DNA from: Diabrotica undecimpunctata
Taxonomy: Eukaryota > Arthropoda > Insecta > Coleoptera > Chrysomelidae
Direction of reading: 5' to 3'
NCBI RefSeq assembly: GCF_040954645.1
Contig: NC_092808.1
Location: 116,910,049 to 116,974,048, forward strand
Length of the DNA: 64,000 nucleotides
Shown here: in pieces, positions 9,800 to 21,929 of the stretch
Numbering within the stretch: the first letter of the stretch is position 1
Layout: each line of letters opens with the position of its first letter
Position numbers and translations under genes: made by a program
Notes under the pieces: generated by a model
Database searches by the model: none
Told to the model about the DNA's origin: nothing
The model's input: only the letters and a program-made list of their open reading frames with translations

Positions 9800-10740
9800 G
9801 AGATACATGAACGACAACCCAAACTTACACTCCCAAACGACAAAATAATGGACACACTACACATTTTTAACAGTCACTGTCCAGACTTGCAATTTACAGT
9901 AGAATTAGAAAATAACAACTGCATACCATTTCTAGATATGATGTTACACCGTGATTCAAACAACGTTCTAAAAACAGAATGGTATAGAAAACCAATATGT
10001 AGCAACAGGTTTATTAATTACTTTTCAGCACATCAATTTACGATTAAGACCAACCTAGTATTAAATATGAAAAGTACGGTTATAACTTTGTCACATCCTG
10101 CATATAAAACAGCTGGTCTCAAAAAACTGAAAACGATCATGTTAGAGAATTCATTCCCAGCGAACCTTCTAAATAGTCTTATTTTTGGTGTCTCACAAGT
10201 CATAACGACAGATCAAACAGAAGTTTTAACAAACAACCCAAATACATTCTACCACTCTTTACCAGATATTCCAGGTTTAACAAATAGACAATTAAATACA
10301 TTTAGAGACGTACCTAATATCAAAATTCGAACCAGAAATATAAAAACAATATCAAAATTACATATTAATGTAAATATAAAAGAAAGCTTATACTCCCTAC
10401 CCTATAATTATTGCAATAGAATATATATTGGAGAAACGTCAAGAAATTTGTCCGGAAGATTAACATCGCATAGGAGTGACATTAATCTAAATAAAGTACA
10501 AGCCTGTGCATTAAGTGAACATTCTATTACGATGGACCACACGCCTTACTATGATCAAGCAAAAATATGCAGAAGGAAAATAAATTACAACAAAAGACTG
10601 TTGCTAGAAATGTGTTTAATTAAAACTACACAAAACACCTTAAACAAAAGAGAAGACATTAAAAATCTTAGTGCTATATACAGTAATCTTCTTTTAAAGA
10701 AAAGAACACTTTACTTTACTTAATCAGTAGACCCATTTGT
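9800..10740 (+). mobile_element. 5'-truncated Penelope-like element
   Basis: The coding part (from 9848) is the C-terminal third of a PLE polyprotein. Family-like coding is recognisable just upstream, but the reverse transcriptase core is missing. No flanking repeats were identified for this copy. Its end near 10740 is estimated from the stop codon. Confidence 0.8.
9848..10723 (+). CDS. Penelope-like C-terminal RT/linker and GIY-YIG endonuclease
   Basis: A 291-residue open frame. Residues 1-60 match the end of a PLE reverse transcriptase ('DLQFTVELENNNCIPFLD', 'EWYRKP'). A linker follows. Residues about 178-270 form a GIY-YIG endonuclease: 'YSLPYNYCNRIYIGETSR' then Arg in 'LSGRLTSHRSD', an 'EHS' stretch and Glu in 'RLLLEMCLI'. 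In PLEs this domain nicks target DNA to prime reverse transcription. The frame is intact, which suggests a young or recently truncated copy. It cannot work without the missing RT. Confidence 0.88.
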   Translation: MDTLHIFNSHCPDLQFTVELENNNCIPFLDMMLHRDSNNVLKTEWYRKPICSNRFINYFSAHQFTIKTNLVLNMKSTVITLSHPAYKTAGLKKLKTIMLENSFPANLLNSLIFGVSQVITTDQTEVLTNNPNTFYHSLPDIPGLTNRQLNTFRDVPNIKIRTRNIKTISKLHINVNIKESLYSLPYNYCNRIYIGETSRNLSGRLTSHRSDINLNKVQACALSEHSITMDHTPYYDQAKICRRKINYNKRLLLEMCLIKTTQNTLNKREDIKNLSAIYSNLLLKKRTLYFT

Positions 10741-10802
10741 ACCTTTCGATGTTGGGCCGTTTATAATACAATTCATTAAATTACAATATTTTACAGTCTT
10801 CT

Positions 10803-10960
10803 GAGGTGTCCTAGCTCTTAACGAACTTTCTCCATTCCTTCCTATTGGATGCCATCTGTGTTGCTTCCTGCCAAGTCTTACCCTTACTCTGCAGTATCTG
10901 CGAGATGTAACTGTTCCATTCTTTAATGGGTCTTCCTCTTCTGTTCTTCCCTATTGGTTT
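10803..10960 (-). pseudogene. LINE 3' tail fragment
   Basis: On the minus strand this reads 'GKNRRGRPIKEWNSYI', 'KTWQEATQMASNRKEW' and 'RKFVKS' before a stop. This is the basic C-terminal tail seen at the end of RTE-like LINE ORF2. Nothing else of the element is present, so it is a severely 5'-truncated insertion. Confidence 0.7.
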
Positions 10961-11286
10961 GGCGTCCAAGAAAAGAACAATAACTATATAAAAGTTCTTA
11001 AAAAGTTACACGGATTATTCCAAGTTCAAATAAGATAAAATTTATTTTTTATTTGTGTTTGGTTTTTCCCTGCTTAATTTCTTAGTAACATAAACTCTAT
11101 TGCTTGTTTAATAAGTGCAAACGAAACATTTTTACATATTATGTCAAAACTCGTAATGAAGGTTTGCATAAACATAGACACTTTCTCTGTCAAACTAACC
11201 TAAAATAAATATAAAAAATAGAAGAGACATGGAAACCATAATAATAAGTTTTGACTGAAAGAAAAAGAAAATCAAATAATATAATG
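10961..11286. other. No recognisable feature
   Basis: AT-rich sequence with no convincing frame, repeat or RNA gene. Confidence 0.5.
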
Positions 11287-11589
11287 CAATTCCCCTGTCG
11301 TCGTTCGTGCAGTAAAGAGCTACTTACTGTCAACGAAGAAAAGAGGTGCGTGTTTGTGCCAAATAAAACAGAATCAAACCTATCCTTGTAAATTAAACAG
11401 GTATTTTGAGCATTGTACTTTGCTGTAATATTATTTTGAATTTTAGTTTAATAAAAATAATTTTTTATTCATTTTTTGTGACCAAAAATTTGACATTTCT
11501 CACTGATTCTTTATGAATAAAAAGGAGGGGGGGAGGGGGTTACCCGCCCTGATCCCAATGTAAATAAATAATTAAATTCAACTGTCAAT

Positions 11590-12365
11590 ATGTATTCTGA
11601 AAAAGATGTTGGCCCGTTTTTTGTGTTTATAGAGTCAACAAATATAAATAATATTAGAGTTGGTTCTTTTAATAATATAAAAATTGCAAGAGATATTTTT
11701 AATTTTAAATTAAGTAATATTAATAAAATTAGAAGCAAAGGTTCAAACAAAATTTCTATAGAGTTTAATAATTATCAATCTGAAAATACATTCGTAAATA
11801 ACAAAAATTTATTAGATCAAGGTTATAAAATTTATATACCTTTTAATTATATATCTTGTAAAGGTATTTTACGTCAAATAGATGTTGAAATAAATGAAAA
11901 TGAACTTATTGAATGTTGTTCTACTAACAACGATATTAAAATTCTGAATACTAAAAGGCTAAACAGGGGAGTGGTCAAAGGGGATACAACTACATACGAA
12001 CCTACAGGTACAGTTTTGTTTACATTCAGTGGTGTTTTAATGCCTAAAACAACAAATTTTTACGATTCACCAAATTGGTTAATGTGTACATTCCCCCAGT
12101 AACACAATGTTACAACTGTTTAAGATTTGGACACCCCAAAACAAATTGTAAAGCAAAAGAAAAATGTATGAATTGTGGTGAACTTAAACATACCGATGAT
12201 TACACTATGAAATGTTTCTTTTGCAAAGGTCCACATGTTTCAACAGCGCGTACGTGTCCGGAATATTTACGTCAAAAAAATATTAAAGAACTCATGTCTT
12301 TCGAAAATTTAACTCTTTTTGAAGCTAGTGAATACATTCCCAAAAATTACATAGAAAAAGACCAA
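11590..12365 (+). pseudogene. I-like LINE ORF1 (Gag-like, CCHC zinc knuckles)
   Basis: From an ATG at 11590 the frame encodes a hydrophilic N-terminal half. A frameshift near 12080 moves the reading to the frame starting at 12075. There 'QCYNCLRFGHPKTNC' and 'KCMNCGELKHTDDY' form zinc knuckles, followed by 'KCFFCKGPHVSTARTCPEY', the usual ORF1 pattern for RNA binding. The C-terminal end is missing: after 'EASEYIPKNYIE' the sequence soon becomes endonuclease. So a deletion removed the ORF1 end and ORF2 start. Confidence 0.8.
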
Positions 12366-12394
12366 TTTATTTTCAACTCAAAATTTTATCACAT

Positions 12395-15300
12395 TATTAG
12401 ACAAGATATAGATGATGGCTATGGTGGGGTAGCTACCTGTATTAAAAATTCTATTTTATTTCAGACTATTAAAAAATATAATTCAGACAAAATATATTAT
12501 AACAAAAATTGATGACATATTCCTAATATCTATTCAAGTTCAAATAATGAAATATCAGTGCCTTTTTTAAATTCCATGTTAGAAAACCTAGACATAAAAA
12601 AATTAATCATTATGGGCGATATGAATTCTCATCATCCAATTTGGGATAAATGTTTAATTAATAAAGGTGGTAAAAAAACAGTTGACTTTATATTTGATAA
12701 CGAGTTGACCATCCTAAATGATGGTTAAGCAACCTTGTTTCAGCTTACCAACAATAATATCAGTGCTGTTGATTTAACAATCGTGAGTAGTAATCTGACT
12801 TTATGTACCAAATGGGGAATTATTAAAGACTGCGGCAATAGTACCCATTTTCCCACATACATAAAAATTAACGACATTGAACTTTCAGATACAACTTTTG
12901 TAAACAAATAAAATGAGAAATTCCACAAGAGCTGATTGGGATCTTTTTTATGATGAAATATTAAACAACCTAGTAAATTTCTCAATAAATAAAATAAATT
13001 ACAAACAATTCATGTCAATTATCAATAAAGCAGCAGATGTTTCGATTCCTTATAAAAATTGTAGGATACAGGGTAAACCATTCAATTCTTGGTGGGATGA
13101 AGAATGTACATTATGGGTAAAGAAACGTAAGGAAGCTTTGCACATATTTGACTCATCACCATCACTAGAAAATTATTTGTATGTTAAGCATATAATTGCG
13201 CAAACTAAGCGTAACCTTAGATTAAAAAAGAAAAATAAATTTAGACAATTTTGTGAAACATTAAATAGAGGATCCAATATTACATATTCTGATCCTGAAT
13301 TCCATTTACTTCACGCTAACCAAGAATTTGAACTTATTTCAATTTCAGAAATTGACACTGCATTGTTCAATAAAAGAAATTCTGCCCCGGGAATTGATGA
13401 TATTTCTTACTCAATGATAAAACATCTTCCTCTAAAAGCCAAAAAAATCCTCCTAAATATATGCAATGAATGTCTTAAAGGAGAACCCTTACCTAGAGAT
13501 TGGAAAAAATTTAATATTCTTAACATCTTAAAACCCTTAAAGGACCCACTTCCTCCGAATAGTTTTAGACCAATTGTTTTATCCTTTTGCACATCAAAAA
13601 CTTTAGAAATCATTTTAAAAAATAGATTAGATTGATTTTTAGAACATAATCTCGTTTTCAAAAATACTCAGGCAGGCTTCAGAAGAGGTAGAGGAACTGC
13701 CAACAATTTAGCCCTCCTTCATACCTTCATTTCAGAAGCCTTTAAATCTTCCCATTCAGTCCTTGTCGTCTCCATTGATATTAAATCAGCATATGATAAT
13801 GTGAATATATATAAACTTTACAATAAATTACAAAATTTAAATGTCCCTTGTCCTATAATTAATATTATTTTTAAAATTTTGCAATACAGGCTTTTATACA
13901 CTAGATCCACTAACAGTGACTTTTTGGGCCCGTCTGTAGCAACTAGAGATTTACACCAGGGTTCACCTTTAAGCACAATTTTATTAAATATAATACATAT
14001 TGGATCTATTTTCCATTCTTCCTAAAGATATAAATATTAATGGGTATGCTGATGATATGGTTTTATATGTTAGAGGATCAGTTATCCAACAAATGGTTAA
14101 TAAAGTCAATATGGGATTCTACAATGTACAAGAATGGTTGTTAGAACATGATATGTCTCTTTCTATAGACAAATATGAAGCTGTATGGTTTTCGAAGGGA
14201 AAATGCAAAAATTTTACCCCAGAAATCAAACTTAGTAACACAATTATACCATTAAAAGATCAAGTTAAATTTTTAGGCATAATTTTTCAAAATCATCTCA
14301 AGTGGGACAAACATGTTGATAATATATTAGTTAAAACAAAGAAAAATATTAATATTTTACGTGCAATTTGCAGAGTGTGGTGGGGTGCAGAGGTGCCTAG
14401 GACTCTTTTAATAGTCTTTAATGATTTAATAAGATCTCACTTAGACTATGGTCCATTCTTATTCAGACCTATATCTCAGAAATGTATTAATAAACTTAAC
14501 ACAGTATTTTTTAAGGGATAAGAATTTCTTTAGGTTGTATGAGATCTACCCCTCACTTGGCTTTGCTAGCAGAATCGACGCAATATGATTTAAAAAATAG
14601 AAGTTTAATAGTAGCTACTAAATTTTTAAGTAAGATCGTTAATATCAAACACCATCCTTTGATTTTGTCCCCTGTTAACTTTCCTTACTTAGTTTTAACA
14701 CTAGAATACTTTTTCCATATTTTAACAAAATATATAAAGGTAATAATTTTCCATGTTATGAGATGGATTTTGATACATTAGTCAGTCCAGTACAAAGTAG
14801 GTTTTGGCATTTATATTCCTAGTACAAATTACAAATTTTCATCTAGACTACCTGATGAACTGTGCATATGCAAAGCAGAAAACATGGCTATATACCAAGC
14901 AGTTAATTTATCCATTAATAGACAGATCAATAAAGTTATATATGTATATTTTCTGATTCTCTTAGTGCAATTTCTAAAATTATTAATAGCAATATTTCTG
15001 CTTCGGTAGATTATTGGTGCCTTAAAACAAAAAATCTTATTACATCTGGAAATAGAAACGGATTTGAAATACTTATCTCATGGATATCGGGTCATTCCGA
15101 TATACCAGGCAACAAGCTGACACACTGGCCAAAATAGGGAGAGATCTTAATGTTCCTTTGAATATGAAATTAGATTCTTAAGACGTGTTACCCATAATTA
15201 AAAATAAAATTAAAAACAAATTTAAAAACACTTGGAAAACTTTAATTAGCAAAAAATCGTATCAGTGTTACAGAGTACAAAATATTTTCCCTAATAAGAC

Positions 15301-15625
15301 ATGGTTTCAAAACTTTTCATATAAAAATAGGAGACACATTACAACCATTATAAGAATGCGGACCGGTCATTGTTTAACAAGTCAACATATTTTCAAACTG
15401 AATTTGGTGGACAACTCTTACTGTGAATGTGGCCTAATAGAGAACCTAAATCATATATTTTTTGAATGCCTCATAAGGATCATTCCGAGTTTTGACCTAT
15501 ACACAAAATGCATTTATATGAATTATAATTCACCGATTACTATATATTATATATTAAATAAACTTACTGAAGAATCAGTCAGCATTTTGATAAAATTCCT
15601 TTCAATTAAGAAATTAAATTTGTAA
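12395..15625 (+). pseudogene. I-like LINE ORF2 (endonuclease, RT, RNase H)
   Basis: Endonuclease pieces: 'DGYGGVATCIKNS' near 12415 and 'IIMGDMNSHHPIW' near 12610. RT: 'NSAPGIDDISYSMIKHLP' near 13380, 'SFRPIVLS', 'QAGFRRGRGTANNLALLH', 'SIDIKSAYDNV' near 13775, 'HQGSPLS', and 'GYADDMVLYV' near 14045. RNase H: 'CKAENMAIYQAVNLS' near 14870 and 'WISGHSDIPGNK' near 15085. A Cys/His segment 'CECGLIENLNHIFFEC' lies near 15425. Stops or frameshifts occur near 12510, 12727, 13635, 14025, 14520, 14950 and 15180, so this is long dead. Confidence 0.85.
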
Positions 15626-16049
15626 TCGACAATGCTCAATACTTTTTGTAGTGTTTACTAACATAACCTATTAATTAGCTATTAATGAATTTTTTTCCAC
15701 AAAATTATTTGGCACAAGTAAGTGGCCTCGAGTTGGTTTAGAGCCAGACTTTATCGGGGTCACCAGCAAATTAAGCTGGCGTATTACCATGACGTGAAAG
15801 CCATAGAAACAAAAGAAGAAGAAATAATATAATGTCAAATGTTAAGTAATTCTGCTAATTTTATAGTACAATCCTCACAAGGGTAAGTCTGTTGAAGATA
15901 CATACAACAACTTTATTATCTAATGTAGTTTTTTGTTTTAATTTTTAGTATGTTTTGAGAAAAAGTTAAATAAACTCGAAAGCTTAACAAACCTTAAAGA
16001 GTTATATTTAAAGGCCAGTAATTAACTGCAAACCTCAAAATATCCATCT

Positions 16050-16053
<4 letters not shown>

Positions 16054-16096
<43 letters not shown>
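16054..16096. repeat. (TA)n microsatellite
   Basis: A TA run directly followed by a related 7-bp repeat array, probably grown from it. Confidence 0.93.
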
Positions 16097-16098
<2 letters not shown>

Positions 16099-16233
16099 AA
16101 TATATAATATATAATATATAATATATAATATATAATATATAATATATAATATATAATATATAATATATAATATATAATATATAATATATAATATATAATA
16201 TATAATATATAATATATAATATATAATATATAA
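16099..16233. repeat. (AATATAT)n 7-bp tandem array
   Basis: About 19 near-perfect copies of a 7-bp unit. Because the unit is not a multiple of three, it is open in several frames and gives spurious Tyr/Ile-rich frames. It ends exactly where LINE coding sequence begins. Confidence 0.95.
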
Positions 16234-16249
16234 TTCTGCCAACAACACA

Positions 16250-16948
16250 ACATGGTAGCGACAAATACATGGTTTAAATTACACCCTCGCAGATTGTACA
16301 CTTGGACTTCACCACAACACAATGAAAACAGAGTAATCCGTAACCAAATAGATTACATATTGGTTAACAAAAGATACTGGAACTGACATCAATTCCGATC
16401 ATAATCCTGTTGTTGCAAAAGTTCGCGCAAGATGGAAACTAATAAAGAAACAAAAACCTCAATACCAACTATTAGACATCCAATTATTAAAAAACGACAC
16501 CATACATCAGACAGTAAATACAGAATTAAACAAAAATTTAGGAAATATCGACCACAATAGAATTAGCGAGTACGATGGCATAAACGTTCTGTGGAAAACT
16601 ATTAAAGAACAAATGAACAATGTAACGGAAAAACATCTAAAAGTAACAACTAGAAATAACAAACAGGAATGGATGACAGAAGAGATTTTACAATTAATGA
16701 ACAAACGAAGAGAATCTAAAGGAAAAAATGACAAGGATGAAGAATACAAAAGACTAAATAGAATAATTCGAAAAAAAATAACCGAAGCAAAAGAGAGTTG
16801 GCTAGAAACAAAATGCGTGGAAATAGAAGAACTACAACAAAGGCACGATTTTTTTAATTTACATAAAAAGGTAAAAGAGTTTACATCGACTACCAAGAGA
16901 ACGACTTTTCACACCATGCTGAACACGGATAGCAAACTGCTAGAATAG
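16250..16948 (+). pseudogene. LINE endonuclease C-terminus and RT linker
   Basis: The endonuclease end is recognisable: 'RRLYTWTSPQHNENR', 'NQIDYILVNKRY', then 'DINSDHNPVVAKV' in a shifted frame, the SDH motif being the catalytic His pair of APE nucleases. The linker continues in 16613-16948 with 'EWMTEEILQLMNKRRES' and a charged helix. A duplicated 'atagaatagaatagag' run at 16947-16960 marks the internal deletion that removes the first half of the RT. Confidence 0.8.
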
Positions 16949-16962
16949 AATAGAATAGAGTA

Positions 16963-17993
16963 AGACACGAGCTACTATTAGAACGTTTGCAAGAAGTCGG
17001 TTTAGATGGAAAAGACATCAAATTCTTAAAAAACTTGTACTGGAACCAAAACGCCAGAGTTAGGATCGAAGGTTCCACAGCCGCAGAAGTAGAAATTAGG
17101 AGGGAAGTTAGACAAGGATGTGTTCTGTCGCCTCTGCAGTTTAATCTTTACTTCGAGTTTCTATTTAAAGAACCATTGGAGGATTCCAAGGATGGAGTCA
17201 ATGTGAATGGCGTAAATATCAACAGTATCAGATACGCCGATGATACAGTGTTAATTGCGGATTCCGACTTAGGTCTCAACGACTCACCGACAAGACCAAC
17301 TCGACCTGTGAGCAATTTGGTATGAAAATAAACATTAAAAAAACCAAAGTGATGTCAATCCGAAAAAACCAAAACGTACCTCAACCTTGCACAATAAATG
17401 GGCACATTTTAGAAAAGGTCAATAGATTTAAGTACGTGGGATGTTGGATCGATAGCAGCCTAAATCCTGATCTAGAAATAAGATCGAGAATAGAACAGGC
17501 CAGAAAATCTTTTGAAAAAATAAAAAAACTGGTTTGTGATTCTCGAATAAAACTCGAAATTCGACTACGTTTATCAAAATGCTACGTCCGGTCGACTCTT
17601 CTATATGCAGTTGAAACGTGGACCCTTAAAACATCAACCGTAAATAAATTGGAGGCCTTTAAAATGTGGCTCTACCGGAGAATACTTAAAATTTCATGGA
17701 CATCGCATACCTCAAACGAAGAAGTGCTGCATAGAATAGGCAAGGAAAGAGAACTTTTTAACACATTAAAAGTTAGAAAAACATCATACCTAGGCCATAT
17801 ACTGAGAAATAATAAGTACCAATATGCCCAACTTATAGTGAAAGGAAAAATCGAGGGAAAGAGAGACCTAGGAAGGAAAAGACTATCGTGGCTCAGAAAC
17901 ATCCGACAATGGACAGGGCTAAATTTTGAACAGCTAATAAGAACAGCTGAAGATAGAGAAGAGTTTAAAATTGTAGTAGCCAACCTCCATTGA
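16963..17993 (+). pseudogene. LINE reverse transcriptase and C-terminal domain
   Basis: RT motif B/C region: 'VRQGCVLSPLQFNLYFE' near 17107 and the catalytic 'IRYADDTVLIADS' near 17228. A frameshift near 17280-17320 separates this from the thumb and C-terminal domain (17322-17993): 'NRFKYVGCWIDSSLNPD', 'LLYAVETWTLK', 'MWLYRRILKISWTSH', 'LGHILRNNKY' and the basic 'LGRKRLSWLRNIRQWTG' tail. The YADD is intact, but motif A is deleted and the frame is broken. Confidence 0.86.
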
Positions 17994-18014
17994 GGAGAGG
18001 GCACTTTAAGAAGA

Positions 18015-18016
<2 letters not shown>

Positions 18017-18070
<54 letters not shown>
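18017..18070. repeat. (TA)n microsatellite at a LINE 3' end
   Basis: TA run directly continuing the AAGAAGAAGA tail of the LINE at 16234-18016. It was probably seeded by the LINE's terminal repeat. Confidence 0.93.
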
Positions 18071-18071
<1 letters not shown>

Positions 18072-19293
18072 GTAAATATAAGTATATATATAATAATAAA
18101 TTTTAAAAAATAATCAAAAACCTTTTTGTTAACGTTTTTTAAACCAAAATACGTTTTACCTTTAAATGATGTTACTTCCCCAAACAAGAGTTTTAGCATC
18201 CTTTTGTAAAGCATTGTTGAAATAATACTGCTGTTTTTTGTGAAATTAAGCTAAACACATTAATGCATATTTTATCACAATAATTGTTTGAATGGTTTTA
18301 TTTAGTTAATATCTTTCATAATCCCCTAAAAAGAATTAATTGTAGCCACGTCTCGATTTATTAATTATTTTTTGGTTGAATTAAGCAAACTTATTAAAAT
18401 AAGTATCATTATTACTATTGATTTATAACTAAAGAAAATTATAAATTTTGTCAAATAAATTGCATAAAAAAATAGGCAATATAAATCAATATTAAAACTT
18501 ACAAAGGCATAAAACCGTTGTTACGAAAAGACATTAAAAAATTGTCATTAATAAAAATATTGCATGTTTAAAATATCGGAGAAAAGACAGCTTAGGAATC
18601 ATAAAGAACTCGAAAATATTAAAACGAGTCAACTAAAATATTGTTTAACAAAAAAAGGTTAAAGGAGATTGTATTTATTTATCACATTTTTAGTCAGTCA
18701 GAAATTATATTAAAATATTTATAATAATTTACAAGAAAATGTATGTCTTTTATAATTGGTAGTTTTAAATTACCCGAAAACAGAAGGATAACTTAATAGG
18801 TTTCTTTGGCCAAAACACCACCAACTACAACACCAAAAAAAATAACTCCAAACTTAACTTTATTTATTCACAATATTTATATTAATAGTGGTGGTTAAAG
18901 GCTGGTTATGGACCTCGGAGGTAATATGAGATGTCGACTCTTATATTGCAATAAAACTCTGAGAAATATCCACCCGTTTTCCAACGAAATGGTTGATATT
19001 CTGGAAACAGATCTCGGCTCTGCCAGTATATCTTACTCTCACGTCCTCGAACACATATATGTCGCGTAACCACCTGGTATATGGTGTACAATGAATGTGT
19101 GTTATATAGCAGCGGTGAAGGGATAAAAGGCGAGTTTTTAGCGCCTTAAAACTGGAACATATCGACTAAGGGAGGAAACCCCAATACAAAATCGTGGTCC
19201 TCCAAGCTTGGGGGTTGGAGCAATGGGCGAGTCCATCATCATCTGAAAAAAACTCTTTTGACTAAAAATTCGGTAATGTTCTAATATTTGTGG
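18071..19293. other. No gene recognised; possible LINE 5' UTR scrap
   Basis: AT-rich and without convincing frames. The stretch 19165-19225, with its CCTCCAAGCTTGGGGGTTGG fold-back, resembles leader sequence found upstream of RTE-like LINEs. The 18790-19130 part is less AT-rich and might be an old LTR fragment, but I cannot show a repeat partner. Confidence 0.35.
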
Positions 19294-19730
19294 GATTTCG
19301 TCTTCATTTATAGAATTCTGCCAAGAAAAGAATATGGCATTTGCCAATACTTGGTTTGAGCTTCCTAAGAGAAGACTATATATATGGACGTCTTCTTCAC
19401 ATACAGAAAACCACATTGTCGGAAGCCAGATAGATTTTATACTCGTAAATAGCAGATATAAAAACTCTATAACCTTAGTTAAAACTTATCCTGGAGCAGA
19501 TGTTAACTCAGACCACAATCCTTTAGTTGCTGATGTTAAAATAAAATTAAAAAGAACTGAACTCAGAAAACACCAACCAAAAATTAATGTAAGAATGCTA
19601 AAAAACGAAGAAATAAAAAACGAATTAAAAAATAATGTGAATGTTAATATGCAAGAAACGCTAACTGACAACAAACAAACTATAGATGTAAATAAAAAGT
19701 GGTATAATATAAAAACACATTCAACACACA
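19294..19730 (+). pseudogene. LINE endonuclease fragment (same family as 16250)
   Basis: The frame 19334-19816 begins 'MAFANTWFELPKRRLYIW', followed by 'GSQIDFILVNSRYKN' and 'ADVNSDHNPLVADV', matching the endonuclease C-terminus of the LINE at 16250 residue for residue in its conserved parts, including the catalytic SDH. The coding similarity fades after 'KKWYNIKTHSTHN'. The RT is absent. Confidence 0.8.
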
Positions 19731-19799
19731 ACAACTTTATGTCTCACTATCCCTGGTATTATATTCACATTTGGGAACCCGCATCCTCCGTCTCTTCTC

Positions 19800-20560
19800 T
19801 GGTGTTATTCAATTAGCAACTTTCTAAAGTACTCATACCGGATTTGCTTTATTTCAACATCGGTTCTTAACACTCTTCCATCTGCACTCTTAATCTGCCT
19901 CACCAGGGTCAAGTCCTTTGATGACTTGTCCCTTGTTTTAGCAATTCCCTCGGATATCTCAAACTCTTTATACAGCTGTGGAGACTATCTTTCCTTAGTA
20001 ATAGCTATAGCACGCTTTGCTACCTGTATATATCCTTATCTTTCTTTCTTTTAGATCTGTCATACCCCTTTCTAGCTTCTTTCTTCTCTCTAACCTTCTG
20101 TTGCGCTGTTCACCACCAAATTTATTTGTCTCTAGGAGGCCATTTACCAGATTTTTAATCTAGTACTTCTCCTTCCTCTCGCACCACAACTTTACCTTTG
20201 GCTCCTCACCAGACATTTACTTTTTTCCTCAAACTCTTCCAGCATTCTACTCTTAAAGACTCGACTCTTATCTTTTAACTTCCACCACTTTACTTTCTCG
20301 TATTCTACTTGCTTTCCTGTTCACCTAACCTTTATCTCCGCATTCGCTATCAACAGTCGATGTTGACTAGCTACACACTCACCCTTATGACAGCCAAATC
20401 CCATGCCACTGCGAAGTCAATTACACTATTTCGTTTATCATTTTTTATTCTCATCCCCAAACCTTCATGACCCATTTCTATTCCCGCTCCTACTCTACCT
20501 ATAAGTCCATTCTAATCACCTCCATTACCCATATCCTTTACACAGAAAAATACAATACCG
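19800..20560 (-). pseudogene. LINE endonuclease and linker fragment
   Basis: Reading the minus strand from 20560: 'GLIGRVGAGIEMGHEGLG', 'NSVIDFAVAWDLAVI' (endonuclease), then 'VKWWKLKDKSRVFKSRML' and 'REKKEARKGYDRSKRKKD', and near 19850 'GRVLRTDVEIKQIRYEYF', the linker before RT. Many stops interrupt it. This is a different LINE family from the neighbouring plus-strand fragment, in opposite orientation. Confidence 0.68.
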
Positions 20561-20869
20561 AACCAGAACCAACCGGTACAAATCCAGCATTCAAATTAGG
20601 AATATAAACAGCGCACCTTTCAGGAGCGCCTCAGTTAGTGGCCATTTGCTGGCAGGTAAGGAATTCCAGTGGAGATTTTTCCAGAAATTTTTTTCAGGTG
20701 AGTTTTTAAAAACTTTTAATATTATCCTAGTTTATAGGTCAGTTTGTGTATTAAACTAAATATTGAAAAAGAAATTAGTTGGATTATTGTAATGTAATAT
20801 AAATAATATATTATAAATAAACTGTTTTATTTTCTTCTTCTTCTCAGATTGTTTTGTGTTTTGTACGAA
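20561..20869. other. No recognisable feature
   Basis: AT-rich, no frame or repeat identified. Confidence 0.45.
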
Positions 20870-21400
20870 AATCCTAGGTATTTAAAACTTGGTGCGTGCA
20901 TTTCTATTGGTATAAGCATATTGGAACCCTAGCAAATTTGGCGTCAATTTCTTCTCAAAGTCTTTTTGTTAATTTTGGTTTAACATCGTTTTTCTCTTCT
21001 TAATTTTCTAAGGCCTATTAATTTTGTTGAAAGCAAACTTCTGGAGTTCTAAAACTTGGCACATAAGTTTTCCATGGTGTAAGAATGATCTTTTGATTTT
21101 GGGATCGACTTGTCTTCTTTTCCTTTTCCTTCATTCTCATACGTATATTTAAATCTTTCTTAAAATTTATCATATAGGTTCTATTTGGTGTACGAAAGAA
21201 GCCTATTGATTTTGGTATCGTCATGTCTTCTTCTTCTTCTTCGTTCTCACTCGTATTTTTACACATTTTTTTTTCAAACAATATCCTCTAATCTTAGAAC
21301 TTTATAGATATATTCCATTTATTGTAGGATAAGGGTCCTTATTGATTGTGGAGTCAACACTTGTACAGCACTTGCAAAACTTGTACAGCAACGAATAAAA
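20870..21400. repeat. Degenerate ~100-bp repeat array
   Basis: A motif of the form CCTATTGATTTTGGTATCG followed by a TCTTCTTC-rich stretch recurs at about 20926, 21012, 21086, 21202 and 21326, spacing 75-125 bp. The best pair is 21093-21170 with 21205-21275. Copies are strongly diverged, so this would be an old tandem repeat. No coding function is seen. Confidence 0.45.
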
Positions 21401-21906
<506 letters not shown>

Positions 21907-21929
21907 CCTAAATATATGTTCGTGTACGG

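Larger units (their letters stand above)
11287..15825 (+). mobile_element. Decayed I-like LINE (ORF1, ORF2 with RNase H)
   Basis: The element reads in order: ORF1 with CCHC knuckles, endonuclease, reverse transcriptase, RNase H, and a C-terminal Cys/His segment. RNase H in an APE-type LINE points to the I group. There are many stops and frameshifts and an internal deletion fusing ORF1 to the endonuclease. The 5' boundary is uncertain (placed at a GC-richer stretch near 11287). The 3' end is set at the GAAGAAGAAA run near 15820. Confidence 0.82.
16234..18016 (+). mobile_element. 5'-truncated APE-type LINE
   Basis: This endonuclease/RT LINE starts in the endonuclease domain at 16234, directly after the 7-bp array. 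It has an internal deletion near 16950 between the endonuclease-RT linker and RT motif B. It ends with a stop at 17993 and an AAGAAGAAGA tail that merges into (TA)n. Copies of the same family lie at 19294-19730, 25000-25330 (minus) and 52455-53285. Confidence 0.85.

Noticed and set aside
16035..16322. Possible CRISPR-like array from regular repeats
   Set aside because: The 7-bp AATATAT unit has no spacers, and the window is eukaryotic.
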